From positions 1 through 63,673 of the forward strand of contig DATKVX010000043.1 in assembly GCA_035529855.1 (NCBI GenBank): a stretch of DNA of 63,673 nucleotides, in the 5' to 3' direction. The notes under the pieces were generated by a model. That model was not told the DNA's origin. It searched no databases and saw nothing but the letters and a program-made list of their open reading frames with translations. A program made the translations under genes and the position numbers. Each line of letters starts with the position of its first letter. Within the stretch, counting starts at the first letter, position 1. The DNA is from a bacterium. GTDB taxonomy: Bacteria > RBG-13-66-14 > B26-G2 > WVWN01. This document shows positions 51,072 through 59,413 of the stretch, piece by piece.

Positions 51072-51254
51072 TCATTTCTCTTTGGGTTTAATGACTTCTT
51101 CGCCGTCGTAGTGGCCGCATTTCGGACACACGTGATGCGGCAGCCGCGCCTCGCCGCAATTGGGACATAATACCGGCTTCGGCACTTTTACGCCGTCGTG
51201 GCTGCGGCGGTTCCCCCGCCGCGAACGTGACGTTTTTCTCTTTGGGACGCCCAT
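51072..51254 (-). CDS. rpmF: 50S ribosomal protein L32
   Basis: 60 residues. [20 protein letters not shown] at the basic N-terminus and a four-Cys zinc ribbon ([23 protein letters not shown]) typical of the zinc-bound L32 form. First gene after a near-perfect promoter; plsX and the fab genes follow, the common bacterial operon. Confidence 0.95.
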   Translation of the reverse strand: MGVPKRKTSRSRRGNRRSHDGVKVPKPVLCPNCGEARLPHHVCPKCGHYDGEEVIKPKEK

Positions 51255-51289
51255 GACGTTATACCTTTATCGGTTAAAGTTTAACGCGG

Positions 51290-51318
51290 ATTATACGGGA
51301 TATCCGTACCGCTGTCAA
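51290..51318 (-). promoter_or_regulatory. Consensus promoter of the rpmF-plsX-fab operon
   Basis: On the minus strand, perfect TTGACA (51313-51318), 17-bp spacer, perfect TATAAT (51290-51295), 35 bp before the L32 ATG. The strongest sigma70 match in the window. A purine-rich AAAGG acts as ribosome-binding site. Confidence 0.9.
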
Positions 51319-51440
51319 GGGAAATCGAGGAAGGCGGTTTCCTAAACCGGCTTCCGGCTTAGGGTTATGTCGAATCCGGCGCGGCGGTTTCCACCTCGAG
51401 GCGGGACGGCCGGTACAGCGGGCGGTTCCCCAAACGTCAA

Positions 51441-51470
51441 TTGACCGGGGCACCGTAAAGATGTTACTAT
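51441..51470 (+). promoter_or_regulatory. Promoter of the DUF2284 gene
   Basis: TTGACC (51441-51446), 18-bp spacer, TACTAT (51465-51470). The -10 box overlaps the first in-frame ATG (51461) region, arguing for the ATG at 51479 and a leaderless message. Confidence 0.5.
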
Positions 51471-51478
51471 TAATGAAT

Positions 51479-52024
51479 ATGAACGGTTGTGGGCCGCGCC
51501 AATTGGAAGAATACTGCCGGGGCGCGCTCGAGCGCGGCGCGTCTTGGGCCCGGCCCGCGCCGGCGTCGTACGTCGTTACGGCGGCGTGGGTTCGCTACAA
51601 GTGCCGGTTCGGCTGCGGGAGCTACGGCGCCCGGCACCTGTGCCCGCCGGCTACGCCCACGGCGGCCGAGACCAAGGCCGTGGTACGCTGCTACGATAGG
51701 GCTATACTCGTAACGTACGACGCCGGGGGCTCGAGCAAACAGCGGCCTTTACGGAAGAAGATGCATAAGGACCTGCTCGCGCTCGAGCGCGAAATCTTCC
51801 TGGACGGCTTCCACAAGGCCCTGGCTTTCGTGGCCGGCCCCTGCAACCTGTGCCGAACGTGCGACGTTTCGAAGCCGTGCAAGCTCCCCGGAGAGCCGCG
51901 GCCGGCGATGGAGGCTTGCGGGATAGACGTATTCGCGACCTTCGCCAACGCCGGCGTCAAGCTGGACGTCGTCCGCCGCGAGTCGGACCCCTATAAATTA
52001 TGCGCTATGATATTGGTCGCGTGA
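51479..52024 (+). CDS. DUF2284 Cys-rich metal-binding protein
   Basis: 181 residues from this ATG; ATGs 6 and 18 bp upstream give slightly longer forms. Many Cys residues sit in ordered pairs: YKCRFGCGSYGARHLCPP near the start, and GPCNLCRTCDVSKPCKLPGE, MEACGID and KLCAMILV later. This is the DUF2284 pattern, predicted to bind metal or Fe-S clusters; function unknown. The C-R-x-x-C-x-V-x-K-P-C core is conserved. A promoter lies so close that only the third ATG avoids it. No SD sequence. The sulfatase-like gene follows 21 bp later. Confidence 0.8.
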   Translation: MNGCGPRQLEEYCRGALERGASWARPAPASYVVTAAWVRYKCRFGCGSYGARHLCPPATPTAAETKAVVRCYDRAILVTYDAGGSSKQRPLRKKMHKDLLALEREIFLDGFHKALAFVAGPCNLCRTCDVSKPCKLPGEPRPAMEACGIDVFATFANAGVKLDVVRRESDPYKLCAMILVA

Positions 52025-52045
52025 TTTGTAATTCAACGGGTTAAT

Positions 52046-53887
52046 ATGAGAAGTATATTACTGAAGACCGTAAAGGTAATCGGCGTTTTCCTGGCCGCGG
52101 CCGCTTTCGGCGCGACGTGGGAATTGTTCCTCAACAAATACCTACGCCTCACCGAGCCGTTGGCGGGTTGGTACTGGTTCTGGTCTTTCTTCCACCGGGC
52201 CAAGTTATACGCGCTGCTCGGCGCCGCGGCCGCGGCCTTGACGTCGCTGGCCGCGGCGGTCCTGTGGGCCGTACGGCGGCGGCGCGCCGAAGAGGCAACG
52301 GGCAGGTCGTTGGCGCGGGTCGCGTACGCCGGCGCCTTCGCGGCGTTGCTGGCGGCGACGCCCCTCTGGGTCGTTTTGGCCACCGTATCGTTGGAGCTGC
52401 CGGCGTGGGCCGCCTTCGTGATGGGCCCCGGGTGGCTGGCGGTAACGTTCGCGCTGACGTTCGGCATATATCGGTTGGCCGGTAGTTTGAGCCGCGCCGG
52501 GCCGTACGTCGTCCGGGCCTTGGCGGCCGTCGGCTACGTCGCCCTGGCGGTATACGTCGTCGCCGGTGCAATTTCGGCGCTAACGAGGCCCGCGCCCGCG
52601 CCCGGCCTCCCCGACGTAATAATAATTACGCTTGATGCCTGGCGGGCCGACAAGTTGGGCCCCCGGGCGGAGGGACCTTCGCTGACGCCCAACATCGACC
52701 GCTTCGCCAAGAACGCGTACGTCTTCACGTACTGCCGTTCGCAGGCGAGCTGGACGTCGCCGTCGCTGGGGACCCTCCACACCGGCCAGTACCCCATGGT
52801 GCACTACACCACCGCGGACCGGCCTCTCGGCACGTCGCAGCCGGCGTTGGCCGAAATTTTGCGCGACGCCGGGTACGACACCCGGGCGGTGGTCGCCAAC
52901 CGCCTCTGCCACCGGAGCTCGGGGCTGGCGCGCGGCTTCGACGACTACCTGTACTGGGACCAGAACAAGCTCGTTCGCGGCCTGGGGTATTACGAGACCT
53001 ATTTTTATTACCTCGAGAACCGGGTCTTCGAGAAGCGGAACACGCGCGTCGGCGTCAAGGACGACCACACGACGGTCATTACGGACCACCTGGTGCGGAT
53101 ACTGAGCGAGAAGAGGCGCCGGCCGCTCTTGCTGTGGACCCATTACCTCGACCCCCACTGTCCGTACAGCCCGCCGCCGGAGTACGTGGCCGCGGCGGAC
53201 CGGCGTCTCATAGACAGGTTCGCGCACGGCGACGGGACGAGGGCCGACGTGCTCGAGCGTATGTACGAGGGCGAGGTCCGCTACGTCGACGACGAGCTGG
53301 GGCGCGTCTTCGCCGTAATGCCGAAGAACGCGCTGGTCGTAATCTCCAGCGACCACGGCGAAGAGTTCTGGGAACACGGCAAGTACGACCACGGCAAGAC
53401 CCTGTACGAGGAGGTCATCCGCGTTCCGTTGGTGGTGCGGTATCCGGAAAGCGGCGCCGGCGTTTCGGACGCCGAGGTGGGCCTGGTCGACTTCGCGCCG
53501 TCCGTACTGACGTACGTCGGCTTGGACGTGCCGCCGTCCATGCAAGGCCGCGATATCCGCGTCGCCGCCCGGGGGGCCGAAGGGGACGTAGCCGCGTTCG
53601 CCGGCTCGAGTATGTTGAAGGGCCAAAGACGATATTGCGTCGTTTATAAAGGCCGGAAGCTCATCATAGGCCACGGGGACGATTGGTCCAAGGCGGAGTA
53701 CTTCAACCTGGTGGCCGACGCCGGCGAACGGGACCCGATAAGCCTTTTCGACCCGTCGCGCGTCAAGCTCGAGGAGTCGCTCCGGAGTTGGATGGAGGGC
53801 AACATCGAATTCTCGCAGCAGTTCGAACGGGCGGGCGTGAGCAACGCCGTTCGCGACCAGATGCGCGCGGTCGGGTACATCGACTGA
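52046..53887 (+). CDS. Sulfatase-superfamily membrane protein (phosphoethanolamine/glycerophosphate transferase-like)
   Basis: 613 residues. About four transmembrane helices to residue 185, then a periplasmic alkaline-phosphatase-fold domain: PDVIIITLDAWRADKLG, the nucleophile region QASWTSPSLGTLHTGQYP, then ALVVISSDHGEEFWEHGKYD with metal-binding D-H-G and H, and a late LYEEVIRVPLVVRYP. The C-x-P-x-R formylglycine motif of true sulfatases is absent; Thr/Ser takes its place, as in membrane transferases such as LtaS, MdoB or EptA. The substrate is unknown. The IMPase-like gene begins one base after the stop, so the two are coupled. Confidence 0.85.
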   Translation: MRSILLKTVKVIGVFLAAAAFGATWELFLNKYLRLTEPLAGWYWFWSFFHRAKLYALLGAAAAALTSLAAAVLWAVRRRRAEEATGRSLARVAYAGAFAALLAATPLWVVLATVSLELPAWAAFVMGPGWLAVTFALTFGIYRLAGSLSRAGPYVVRALAAVGYVALAVYVVAGAISALTRPAPAPGLPDVIIITLDAWRADKLGPRAEGPSLTPNIDRFAKNAYVFTYCRSQASWTSPSLGTLHTGQYPMVHYTTADRPLGTSQPALAEILRDAGYDTRAVVANRLCHRSSGLARGFDDYLYWDQNKLVRGLGYYETYFYYLENRVFEKRNTRVGVKDDHTTVITDHLVRILSEKRRRPLLLWTHYLDPHCPYSPPPEYVAAADRRLIDRFAHGDGTRADVLERMYEGEVRYVDDELGRVFAVMPKNALVVISSDHGEEFWEHGKYDHGKTLYEEVIRVPLVVRYPESGAGVSDAEVGLVDFAPSVLTYVGLDVPPSMQGRDIRVAARGAEGDVAAFAGSSMLKGQRRYCVVYKGRKLIIGHGDDWSKAEYFNLVADAGERDPISLFDPSRVKLEESLRSWMEGNIEFSQQFERAGVSNAVRDQMRAVGYID

Positions 53888-53888
53888 C

Positions 53889-54674
53889 GTGGGCGCGTAC
53901 GAACCGTACGTTTCGTTCGCCAGGCGCGTCGCCGCGGAAGCCGGCGCGTTAATCGCCGAGAACTTCCTGGGCTCGTTCGGCGTCGACCGCAAGGGCGCCA
54001 CCAACCTCGTCACCGACGTCGACCGCCGCGCCGAGGCTTTAATCGTGGACGCCATAGGCCGGGAGTACCCGGCGCACGCCGTCGTCGCCGAGGAAGGCTC
54101 GAGCCGGGAGGGGCAAAGCGGCTGGCGGTGGTACGTCGACCCGTTGGACGGAACCAACAACTTCGCCCACGGCTATCCTATGGTGGCGGTCTCGCTGGCG
54201 TTGGCGCACGACGACGAGGCGGTGGCGGGCGTAGTCTTCGACGCGCTGCGCCGCGAAACGTTTTGGGCCGAACGCGGCGGCGGCGCGGCGTGTGAGGCGG
54301 GGCCCCTTAAAGTGTCGGGGGCGGAGACGCTCGCCGACGCGCTCGTCGCCACCGGCTTCCCGTACGACAAACACGAGTCGGCGGTGGACAACGTCGCGAA
54401 CTTCGGCCGCGTTACCAAACGGGTCATGGGCATCCGGCGGGGCGGCGCGGCGGCGCTGGATTTGGCGTACGTGGCCGCGGGGAGGCTGGACGGGTTCTGG
54501 GAGTTGAAACTTTCACCCTGGGATACCGCGGCGGGCGTACTCCTCGTCGCCGAGGCGGGAGGACGAGTGAGCCGCGTCGACGGTTCGGCGTACGTCCCGG
54601 GCGACGTAGACGTGGTGGCGACTAACGGCCGCGTTCACGAAGCGCTGTGCGGCCTTTTGAGGCTCGAGGGGTGA
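53889..54674 (+). CDS. Inositol monophosphatase family protein
   Basis: 261 residues, Mg-dependent sugar phosphatase fold. Metal ligands: E in VVAEEGSS (E-E-x-S), D-P-L-D-G-T in WYVDPLDGTNNFAHGYP, and W-D-T-A-A-G in SPWDTAAGVLL, all intact. SuhB-like by pattern; it could dephosphorylate inositol-1-P, other sugar phosphates or PAP. Start is GTG. Its stop overlaps the start of a 36-residue membrane protein (GTGA). Confidence 0.92.
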   Translation: MGAYEPYVSFARRVAAEAGALIAENFLGSFGVDRKGATNLVTDVDRRAEALIVDAIGREYPAHAVVAEEGSSREGQSGWRWYVDPLDGTNNFAHGYPMVAVSLALAHDDEAVAGVVFDALRRETFWAERGGGAACEAGPLKVSGAETLADALVATGFPYDKHESAVDNVANFGRVTKRVMGIRRGGAAALDLAYVAAGRLDGFWELKLSPWDTAAGVLLVAEAGGRVSRVDGSAYVPGDVDVVATNGRVHEALCGLLRLEG

Positions 54675-54781
54675 CCGACGTGGTTAAAAAGAAGGCGAAT
54701 CCGGCGTACGTACGCGCGGTGATATACGGCGCGTTGTTCGTAATAATTATCGCCTACTTGATATGGAAGGGTGGTTGTTAG
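54671..54781 (+). CDS. 36-residue single-pass membrane protein
   Basis: Small open frame on GTG overlapping the IMPase stop by four bases and ending directly before the next GTG. MTDVVKKKANPAYVRA is a basic N-terminus, then a hydrophobic helix VIYGALFVIIIAYLIW and a KGGC end. Perfect packing between two genes plus a GAGG site supports translation. Family unknown. The C-terminal Cys could be a metal or disulfide ligand; topology would be N-in by the positive-inside rule. Possible anchor or regulator for its neighbours. Confidence 0.7.
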   Translation: MTDVVKKKANPAYVRAVIYGALFVIIIAYLIWKGGC

Positions 54782-55870
54782 GTGAAGGCGAAGGGTATCC
54801 TTGCGTTGACGTTGGCCCTGGCCGCGGCCCCGGTACTCGCGGCGACGCTGACGCTCGAGGAGGCGTACGAAAACCTCGCGCGCGGTACGCTGGCGGAGCA
54901 GTGCGAGGCCGCGGAGTACCTCGGCGTGGCGGGCGACGAGGCGGCGCTCGAGCCGCTCATCGTCGCGCTATCGGACGAGAACCCCGAGCTTCGTCAGTGC
55001 GCGGCCATGGCGCTCGGCGAACTGGGCTCGAGCCGCGCGGTTCCGGCCCTGGCCCGGGCGCTGGGCGACCGCGACCGCGCCGTCCAATGGTTCGCCGCTA
55101 CGTCGCTGGCCAAACTCGGCGAGCCGGCCGTAAAGATGCTTCTGACGGAGCTGCGGTCCGATGACGAGGACGCCGTGGTGGGCGCGGCCATCGCCCTAGG
55201 CCGCATGCGGGAGCGGCGGGCGGTGGGCCCGTTGCTCGAGCTGCTGTCGTCGCCCGACCTCTACGTACGCGAACAGGCCATCGAGGCCCTGGTGGCTATC
55301 GGCAAGCCGTCGGTCGGGCCGTTGGTTAAGAAGCTCGGTTCGGCCGACCCGGCCGTGAAGAAGAGCGCCGTCGTGGCGTTGGGCCGGCTGGCGGACGTGG
55401 AAGCGGCGGCGGCGCTGGTGAAGCTGCTCGGCGAGCGGGACCTGGTCGCGCGGCACTATGCGATGGTGGCGCTCCGCGGCATGGGCCCGGACGTTTATAA
55501 TGTATTGGAAGACGCGCTGGCCTCCCGGAACCCGTCCGCCCAGAAGGCGGCTTGCGAGATATTGGGCTTCGCGCGCGACGCCCGGGCTATTGAACCCGTC
55601 GCCGCCCTGCTCGACGATGACGACGAGTCGGTCCGGTGGACCGCGGCCAAGACGTTGGGCGCCATCGACGGGAAGTACGCCGTCGCGAACCTGATCCGGG
55701 CGCTCCAGGACCCCAGCCCGCGGGTGCGCGAGGTAACGGTCCTCGCGCTGGGTAAGATAGGCCACTTCGACGCCGTGCCGGCCTTGACCACCGTCGCCGA
55801 GAACGACCCCGACGACGCGGTGCGGGCCGCCGCGACCGACGCGCTGGCCGCCATCGCGGGCCGCAAATAA
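54782..55870 (+). CDS. Exported HEAT/PBS-lyase-repeat protein
   Basis: 362 residues. Signal peptide MKAKGILALTLALAAAPVLA, then HEAT repeats of about 31 residues (roughly ten) through the whole protein: AALEPLIVALSDENPELRQC, AVPALARALGDRDRAVQWFA, AVGPLLELLSSPDLYVREQA, AIEPVAALLDDDDESVRWTA. Such proteins act as interaction scaffolds. Start GTG abuts the preceding stop; SD GGAAGGG is ten bases upstream. No catalytic residues seen. Confidence 0.88.
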   Translation: MKAKGILALTLALAAAPVLAATLTLEEAYENLARGTLAEQCEAAEYLGVAGDEAALEPLIVALSDENPELRQCAAMALGELGSSRAVPALARALGDRDRAVQWFAATSLAKLGEPAVKMLLTELRSDDEDAVVGAAIALGRMRERRAVGPLLELLSSPDLYVREQAIEALVAIGKPSVGPLVKKLGSADPAVKKSAVVALGRLADVEAAAALVKLLGERDLVARHYAMVALRGMGPDVYNVLEDALASRNPSAQKAACEILGFARDARAIEPVAALLDDDDESVRWTAAKTLGAIDGKYAVANLIRALQDPSPRVREVTVLALGKIGHFDAVPALTTVAENDPDDAVRAAATDALAAIAGRK

Positions 55871-55883
55871 CCCGTGAGTTTAA

Positions 55884-56312
55884 ATGGAGCTGAAAGGCGA
55901 CGACTATTGCTTCGGTTGCGGCGCCGCGAATCCCGTGGGTTTGCGGCTCCAGTTTGACGTCGACGCCGTGAAGCGTTCGGCCGAGGCGACGTTCAAGCCC
56001 CGCCCCGAGCATCAAGGTTACACCGGCGTAACGCACGGCGGCATAATCGCGACCTTACTCGACGAGGCGATGTTGAAGCTGTGTTGGGAGCTCGGCATCC
56101 CCGCCGTCACGGCGAGGTTGGAGGTGGAGCTGAAGAGGCCGGTGCCGGTGGGCGAGGAGCTGCGGGTCCGGGGTTGGATCGCGGCGGACAGGGTAAGGAT
56201 GGTCGAGGCCGAAGCCGAGATTAGGAATTCGTCGGGAGAGCTGGTGGCTCGCGGCCGGAGCACGGCGGTCGTCAAGGGCCCGCGCCGACGGCGCGGGCGG
56301 CCTTCGGATTAA
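55884..56312 (+). CDS. PaaI/HotDog-fold thioesterase
   Basis: 142 residues, single HotDog domain. GVTHGGIIATLLDEAMLKLC gives the H-G-G-x-x-A-T-x-x-D-E motif with the catalytic-region Asp/Glu; CFGCGAANPVGLRLQF at the N-terminus is the common C-F-x-C-G-x-x-N-P-x-G-L signature. It hydrolyses acyl-CoA or acyl-ACP in known members; substrate unknown. TsaD starts two bases after the stop. Confidence 0.88.
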   Translation: MELKGDDYCFGCGAANPVGLRLQFDVDAVKRSAEATFKPRPEHQGYTGVTHGGIIATLLDEAMLKLCWELGIPAVTARLEVELKRPVPVGEELRVRGWIAADRVRMVEAEAEIRNSSGELVARGRSTAVVKGPRRRRGRPSD

Positions 56313-56314
56313 AG

Positions 56315-57298
56315 GTGAAGATTTTAGGGCTGGAAACTTCCTGCGACGAAACGGCCGCGGGCGTCGTCGACGACGGCGTCCGTTTGATTTCCAACGTCGT
56401 AGCGAGCCAGGCGGGCCTTCACGCGCCGTACGGCGGCGTCGTGCCCGAGCTGGCGTCGCGCGAGCACGAGGTCAACCTACTCCCGGTAACGGAGGGCGCG
56501 CTCGAGCCGGTGGGGGGGCTGCGGGGCGTAGACGCGCTGGCGGTAACGGTAGGACCGGGTTTGCAGGGCTCGCTGCTGGTGGGGATGACGTTCGCCAAGG
56601 CGGTGGCGCATGCCGCCGGCCTGCCGGCGTACCCCGTGAACCACCTGGAGGGGCACCTCGCGGCGCTGCGGCTGATGGAGGGGCCGCCCGAGCCGCCGTT
56701 TGTAGCGCTTTTGGCCACCGGCGGCCATACCGCGCTCTACGACGTCGTCGGCTGGGGGGAATACCGCCTGCTCGGCGAGACGCGCGATGACGCCGCCGGG
56801 GAGGCTTTCGACAAAGTGGCGCGGTTGCTCGGGATGCCGTATCCCGGCGGGCCGCCCGTAGAACGCGCCGCGGCCGAGGGCTCGCCGACGTTCGCGTTCC
56901 CGCGGCCTATGTTGGGCCGCGGTTTGGCGTTTTCTTTCGCCGGCCTGAAGACCGCGGTATCCTTGAAGGTAAAAGAGTTGGGCGAGGGGGAGACGGCCCG
57001 CCGACGCGCGGACCTCGCGGCCTCGTTCCAGGAGGCGGCCGTCGGCGTCCTGGCGGCGAAGGCGCTCCGCGCTTGCGCGGAGTTGGGTAGGAAAGCGCTC
57101 GCGGTCGTGGGGGGCGTAGCGGCCAACCGGCGGCTCAGGGAGGCGGTCGCGGCCGGCGACGTCGAACCTTACTGGCCCCCGGCCGAACTTTGCGGCGACA
57201 ACGGCGCGATGGTAGCGGCGGCGGGTTTTCTCGCCGCGGCCCGGGGCGAGCTTCTGGACGCCGCGGCGGACCCGGCGCCCTCGGCCGCTATCGGTTAG
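56315..57298 (+). CDS. tsaD: tRNA N6-threonylcarbamoyladenosine transferase subunit TsaD
   Basis: 327 residues. Attaches threonylcarbamoyl to A37 of ANN-decoding tRNAs with TsaB/TsaE. MKILGLETSCDETAAGVVDD, SQAGLHAPYGGVVPELASRE with its H-E residues, NHLEGHLAAL (metal His pair), ATGGHTALY and late GGVAANRRLREA all fit. Start GTG. No tsaB or tsaE was seen in the window. Confidence 0.95.
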   Translation: MKILGLETSCDETAAGVVDDGVRLISNVVASQAGLHAPYGGVVPELASREHEVNLLPVTEGALEPVGGLRGVDALAVTVGPGLQGSLLVGMTFAKAVAHAAGLPAYPVNHLEGHLAALRLMEGPPEPPFVALLATGGHTALYDVVGWGEYRLLGETRDDAAGEAFDKVARLLGMPYPGGPPVERAAAEGSPTFAFPRPMLGRGLAFSFAGLKTAVSLKVKELGEGETARRRADLAASFQEAAVGVLAAKALRACAELGRKALAVVGGVAANRRLREAVAAGDVEPYWPPAELCGDNGAMVAAAGFLAAARGELLDAAADPAPSAAIG

Positions 57299-57316
57299 TG
57301 CGGCGGGAGAATTAAC

Positions 57317-57346
57317 TTGCGTTATAATTAGTTTATCGGTTATAAT
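57317..57346 (+). promoter_or_regulatory. Promoter for the TPR membrane gene
   Basis: TTGCGT at 57317-57322, 18-bp spacer, perfect TATAAT at 57341-57346; another TATAAT lies at 57323-57328 without a clear -35. Confidence 0.6.
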
Positions 57347-57377
57347 CCGGCGCAGGAGTGGGGAAGTCTAAGCACCC

Positions 57378-59090
57378 ATGGCTATCTGGGATTTTATAGC
57401 TCGGTTAGTAAGCTATCCGGTTTACTTCCGCGCCGAGACGGCCTTCGCCGTTCTGTTGGCGATGGTAATCGGCGGCCTCGTTTACTTCTTCTTCAAATTT
57501 AACCGCGACGTCTTTCGGACCACCGATATTTTCTGGGTGGCCGACGCCGCGGCGGTCCTGTTTATCGTAATATTCTCGGTGCTGGTTAAGAACTTCGTCG
57601 CGTCTGCGATACTGGTTGCCGCGTTCCTGGTGGCGGCCACGGCGGAGGTCATCTATTTAACGCGCCGCGGGACGAGTACCATCGCCTTGCGGAGAGACGC
57701 CAAGATCGCCGTTATGCCTATGTTATTGGGCGGGACGGTCGAGGAAGATTGGCGTCTCGGCTACGGCCTGGCGGACGTGGTATCGCGCTGTCTATCGGCG
57801 TACGACGTATCGGTTATGGACCCGTTTCGCGCGGCGACGGGGTACGTGCGGCGGGGCGTGGTGTCCGAAGCCGAGGTCGTAGAGTGGGGGGAGGCGCTGG
57901 AGGTAGATTATTTAGTAATAGGGCGGGCGCGGAGAGTGGGGCGGAACTTTCAGGTGCGTTATAAAATCGCGGGGATGTTCGAGCGGCACGATTGGCGGCG
58001 GCCGCGCATCCTCGTCGGCGGGGACCGGCCTTTCGAGGCGGCGCGCGCCATCCTCGGAGACGTCGTGGGGCTGTGCGATTTACGGGTCAAGAACGACGCG
58101 GCGCTCAGCTATTACTTGGGGCCGACGTCGTCGTCGCTCGCCTGGAGGAACTACTGCGACGGCCGTCGTTACCACATCTCGGGAACGTCCGGGGATTTGG
58201 AGCGGGCGCGCGAAGCGTACCGTCGGGCGCTGGCGGAGGACGAGGACTTCACGCTCGCGGCGGTCGCCGCGGTGGAGCTTTTGTTGCAACTCGCGCGCCG
58301 GCACGTACGCGACGAGGATAAATTCCTCTCCTTTCTGGAGGAGGGGTACCGGGTGGCGCTTCGGGCCGTGCGGCAGCATCCCGAGCTCTACGAGACGCAG
58401 AACGTAATGGGCGAGGTCTTCGTCTTCCTGTCGGGCGGGCGGGACGAGGACCTCTTCCGTCGCGCGCAGACGCGCTTTCTGGAGGCGGTGCGGCTCAACC
58501 CCAATTCGGCGCGGTCGTGGTACAACCTGGCGTTGATATCGAAGTACAGCGTGCCGGAGGAGGACGTGGGTTACGCCGATTTCCTGGGCAAGGCTATCTC
58601 GGCCGACCCGTCGTACATCACGGCGCGCCTGGCGCTCGGCCGGCACCTGGACGAGAAGAACGACCACGAGGGCGCGCGGCGCCAATACCGGCTGGCTTTG
58701 ACCTACAACCCCCGGAATACGTCGGCCCTGACGGAGCTCGGTTACTTCTACCTCAAACGCGGCGACGCCGAACGGGCGGTCGAAATCCTGGAGCGCAGCA
58801 AAGAGGTCGACGAGTCCAACGCTACGACGCGGTATTACCTTGGAATCGCCCATTTCCGGAAGGGCGATATGACGCGCGCCGAGGACGAGCTTTGGGCGGC
58901 GTTGGCTTTCAGGCCGCAAGTGCCGAAGTATTACCACGCATTGGCGCGGGTGTTGGAAACCAGTGAGCAGTACGCGGAGGCGATATCGGTCTGGGAGGAG
59001 GCGCTGAAAAGGGTAAGCGGCGAGGGCGAGGTGCAGAAAGTCCGGGCGCATATAAAACGTTTGGCCGATAAAGCTATAGAACGCGCGTAG
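57378..59090 (+). CDS. Membrane-anchored TPR protein
   Basis: 570 residues. Three transmembrane helices to about residue 95 (YFRAETAFAVLLAMVIGGLV and two more), then a small alpha/beta domain (about 105-215: IAVMPMLLGGTVEEDWRLGY, LEVDYLVIGRARRVGRNFQV) like the FlgO/TolB-N-type nucleotide-like domain found before TPRs in adenylate-cyclase-related and CadC-like proteins. From about 270 to 560 come at least eight TPRs (LTYNPRNTSALTELGYFYLK, VDESNATTRYYLGIAHFRKG). Function unknown; likely a cytosolic interaction platform at the membrane. Confidence 0.85.
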   Translation: MAIWDFIARLVSYPVYFRAETAFAVLLAMVIGGLVYFFFKFNRDVFRTTDIFWVADAAAVLFIVIFSVLVKNFVASAILVAAFLVAATAEVIYLTRRGTSTIALRRDAKIAVMPMLLGGTVEEDWRLGYGLADVVSRCLSAYDVSVMDPFRAATGYVRRGVVSEAEVVEWGEALEVDYLVIGRARRVGRNFQVRYKIAGMFERHDWRRPRILVGGDRPFEAARAILGDVVGLCDLRVKNDAALSYYLGPTSSSLAWRNYCDGRRYHISGTSGDLERAREAYRRALAEDEDFTLAAVAAVELLLQLARRHVRDEDKFLSFLEEGYRVALRAVRQHPELYETQNVMGEVFVFLSGGRDEDLFRRAQTRFLEAVRLNPNSARSWYNLALISKYSVPEEDVGYADFLGKAISADPSYITARLALGRHLDEKNDHEGARRQYRLALTYNPRNTSALTELGYFYLKRGDAERAVEILERSKEVDESNATTRYYLGIAHFRKGDMTRAEDELWAALAFRPQVPKYYHALARVLETSEQYAEAISVWEEALKRVSGEGEVQKVRAHIKRLADKAIERA

Positions 59091-59145
59091 GGTGGATTTA
59101 GGCCGAGTTAACAAATATAGCTTGATTTCCCGGAATATTTTTATT

Positions 59146-59302
59146 AGGATGGAACTCCCTGCGGTGCAAGTGATGGGGCTTAGAAGATTAGAGCTTACGA
59201 CCGTTGTTTAGGGAGTCAGTCCTTGAGCGCCGGGCAAGCCGCCGCGAGCGGAAGTCCAAACCTCAAAAAGCCGGCACCCACTTTAAACAGCTGTTCCAAT
59301 CT
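59146..59302 (+). ncRNA. Candidate structured RNA (unassigned)
   Basis: No gene covers this stretch. Ends pair: AGGATGGAAC (59146-59155) with GTTCCAATCT (59293-59302), nine of ten positions including a G-T. Just inside, TCCCT (59156-59160) pairs with AGGGA (59210-59214), continued by GCGGT (59161-59165) with ACCGT (59200-59204). The second half has GCCGG/CCGGC and CCG/CGG hairpins. A terminator follows at 59335. A weak resemblance to 6S RNA (AGTCCTTGAGC and a long closing stem) exists, but position and fold do not fit well. It could be a leader-independent sRNA; no match to tRNA, SRP, RNase P or tmRNA. Confidence 0.5.
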
Positions 59303-59334
59303 CACCCCCACACGGTACCGACGGGGTAAAAAGA

Positions 59335-59358
59335 GGGCCCGCAAGGGCCCCTTTTATT
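59335..59358 (+). terminator. Terminator of the candidate RNA or TPR transcript
   Basis: Stem GGGCCC/GGGCCC with loop GCAA, then CTTTTATT. Confidence 0.85.
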
Positions 59359-59360
59359 AA

Positions 59361-59391
59361 TTAAAAAGCCCGGGCCACGTCGGACCCGGGC
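59361..59391 (-). terminator. Terminator of the outer-membrane protein gene (minus strand)
   Basis: Stem GCCCGGG/CCCGGGC with a ten-base loop; reading leftward five T and more AT-rich sequence follow. Confidence 0.8.
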
Positions 59392-59413
59392 AAACCTCTT
59401 AATATTTCCGACC

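Noticed and set aside
59146-59302. Identification of the structured RNA as 6S RNA
   Set aside because: AGTCCTTGAGC and a closing stem are suggestive, but the order of helices and the large 5' hairpin do not fit; no firm call.
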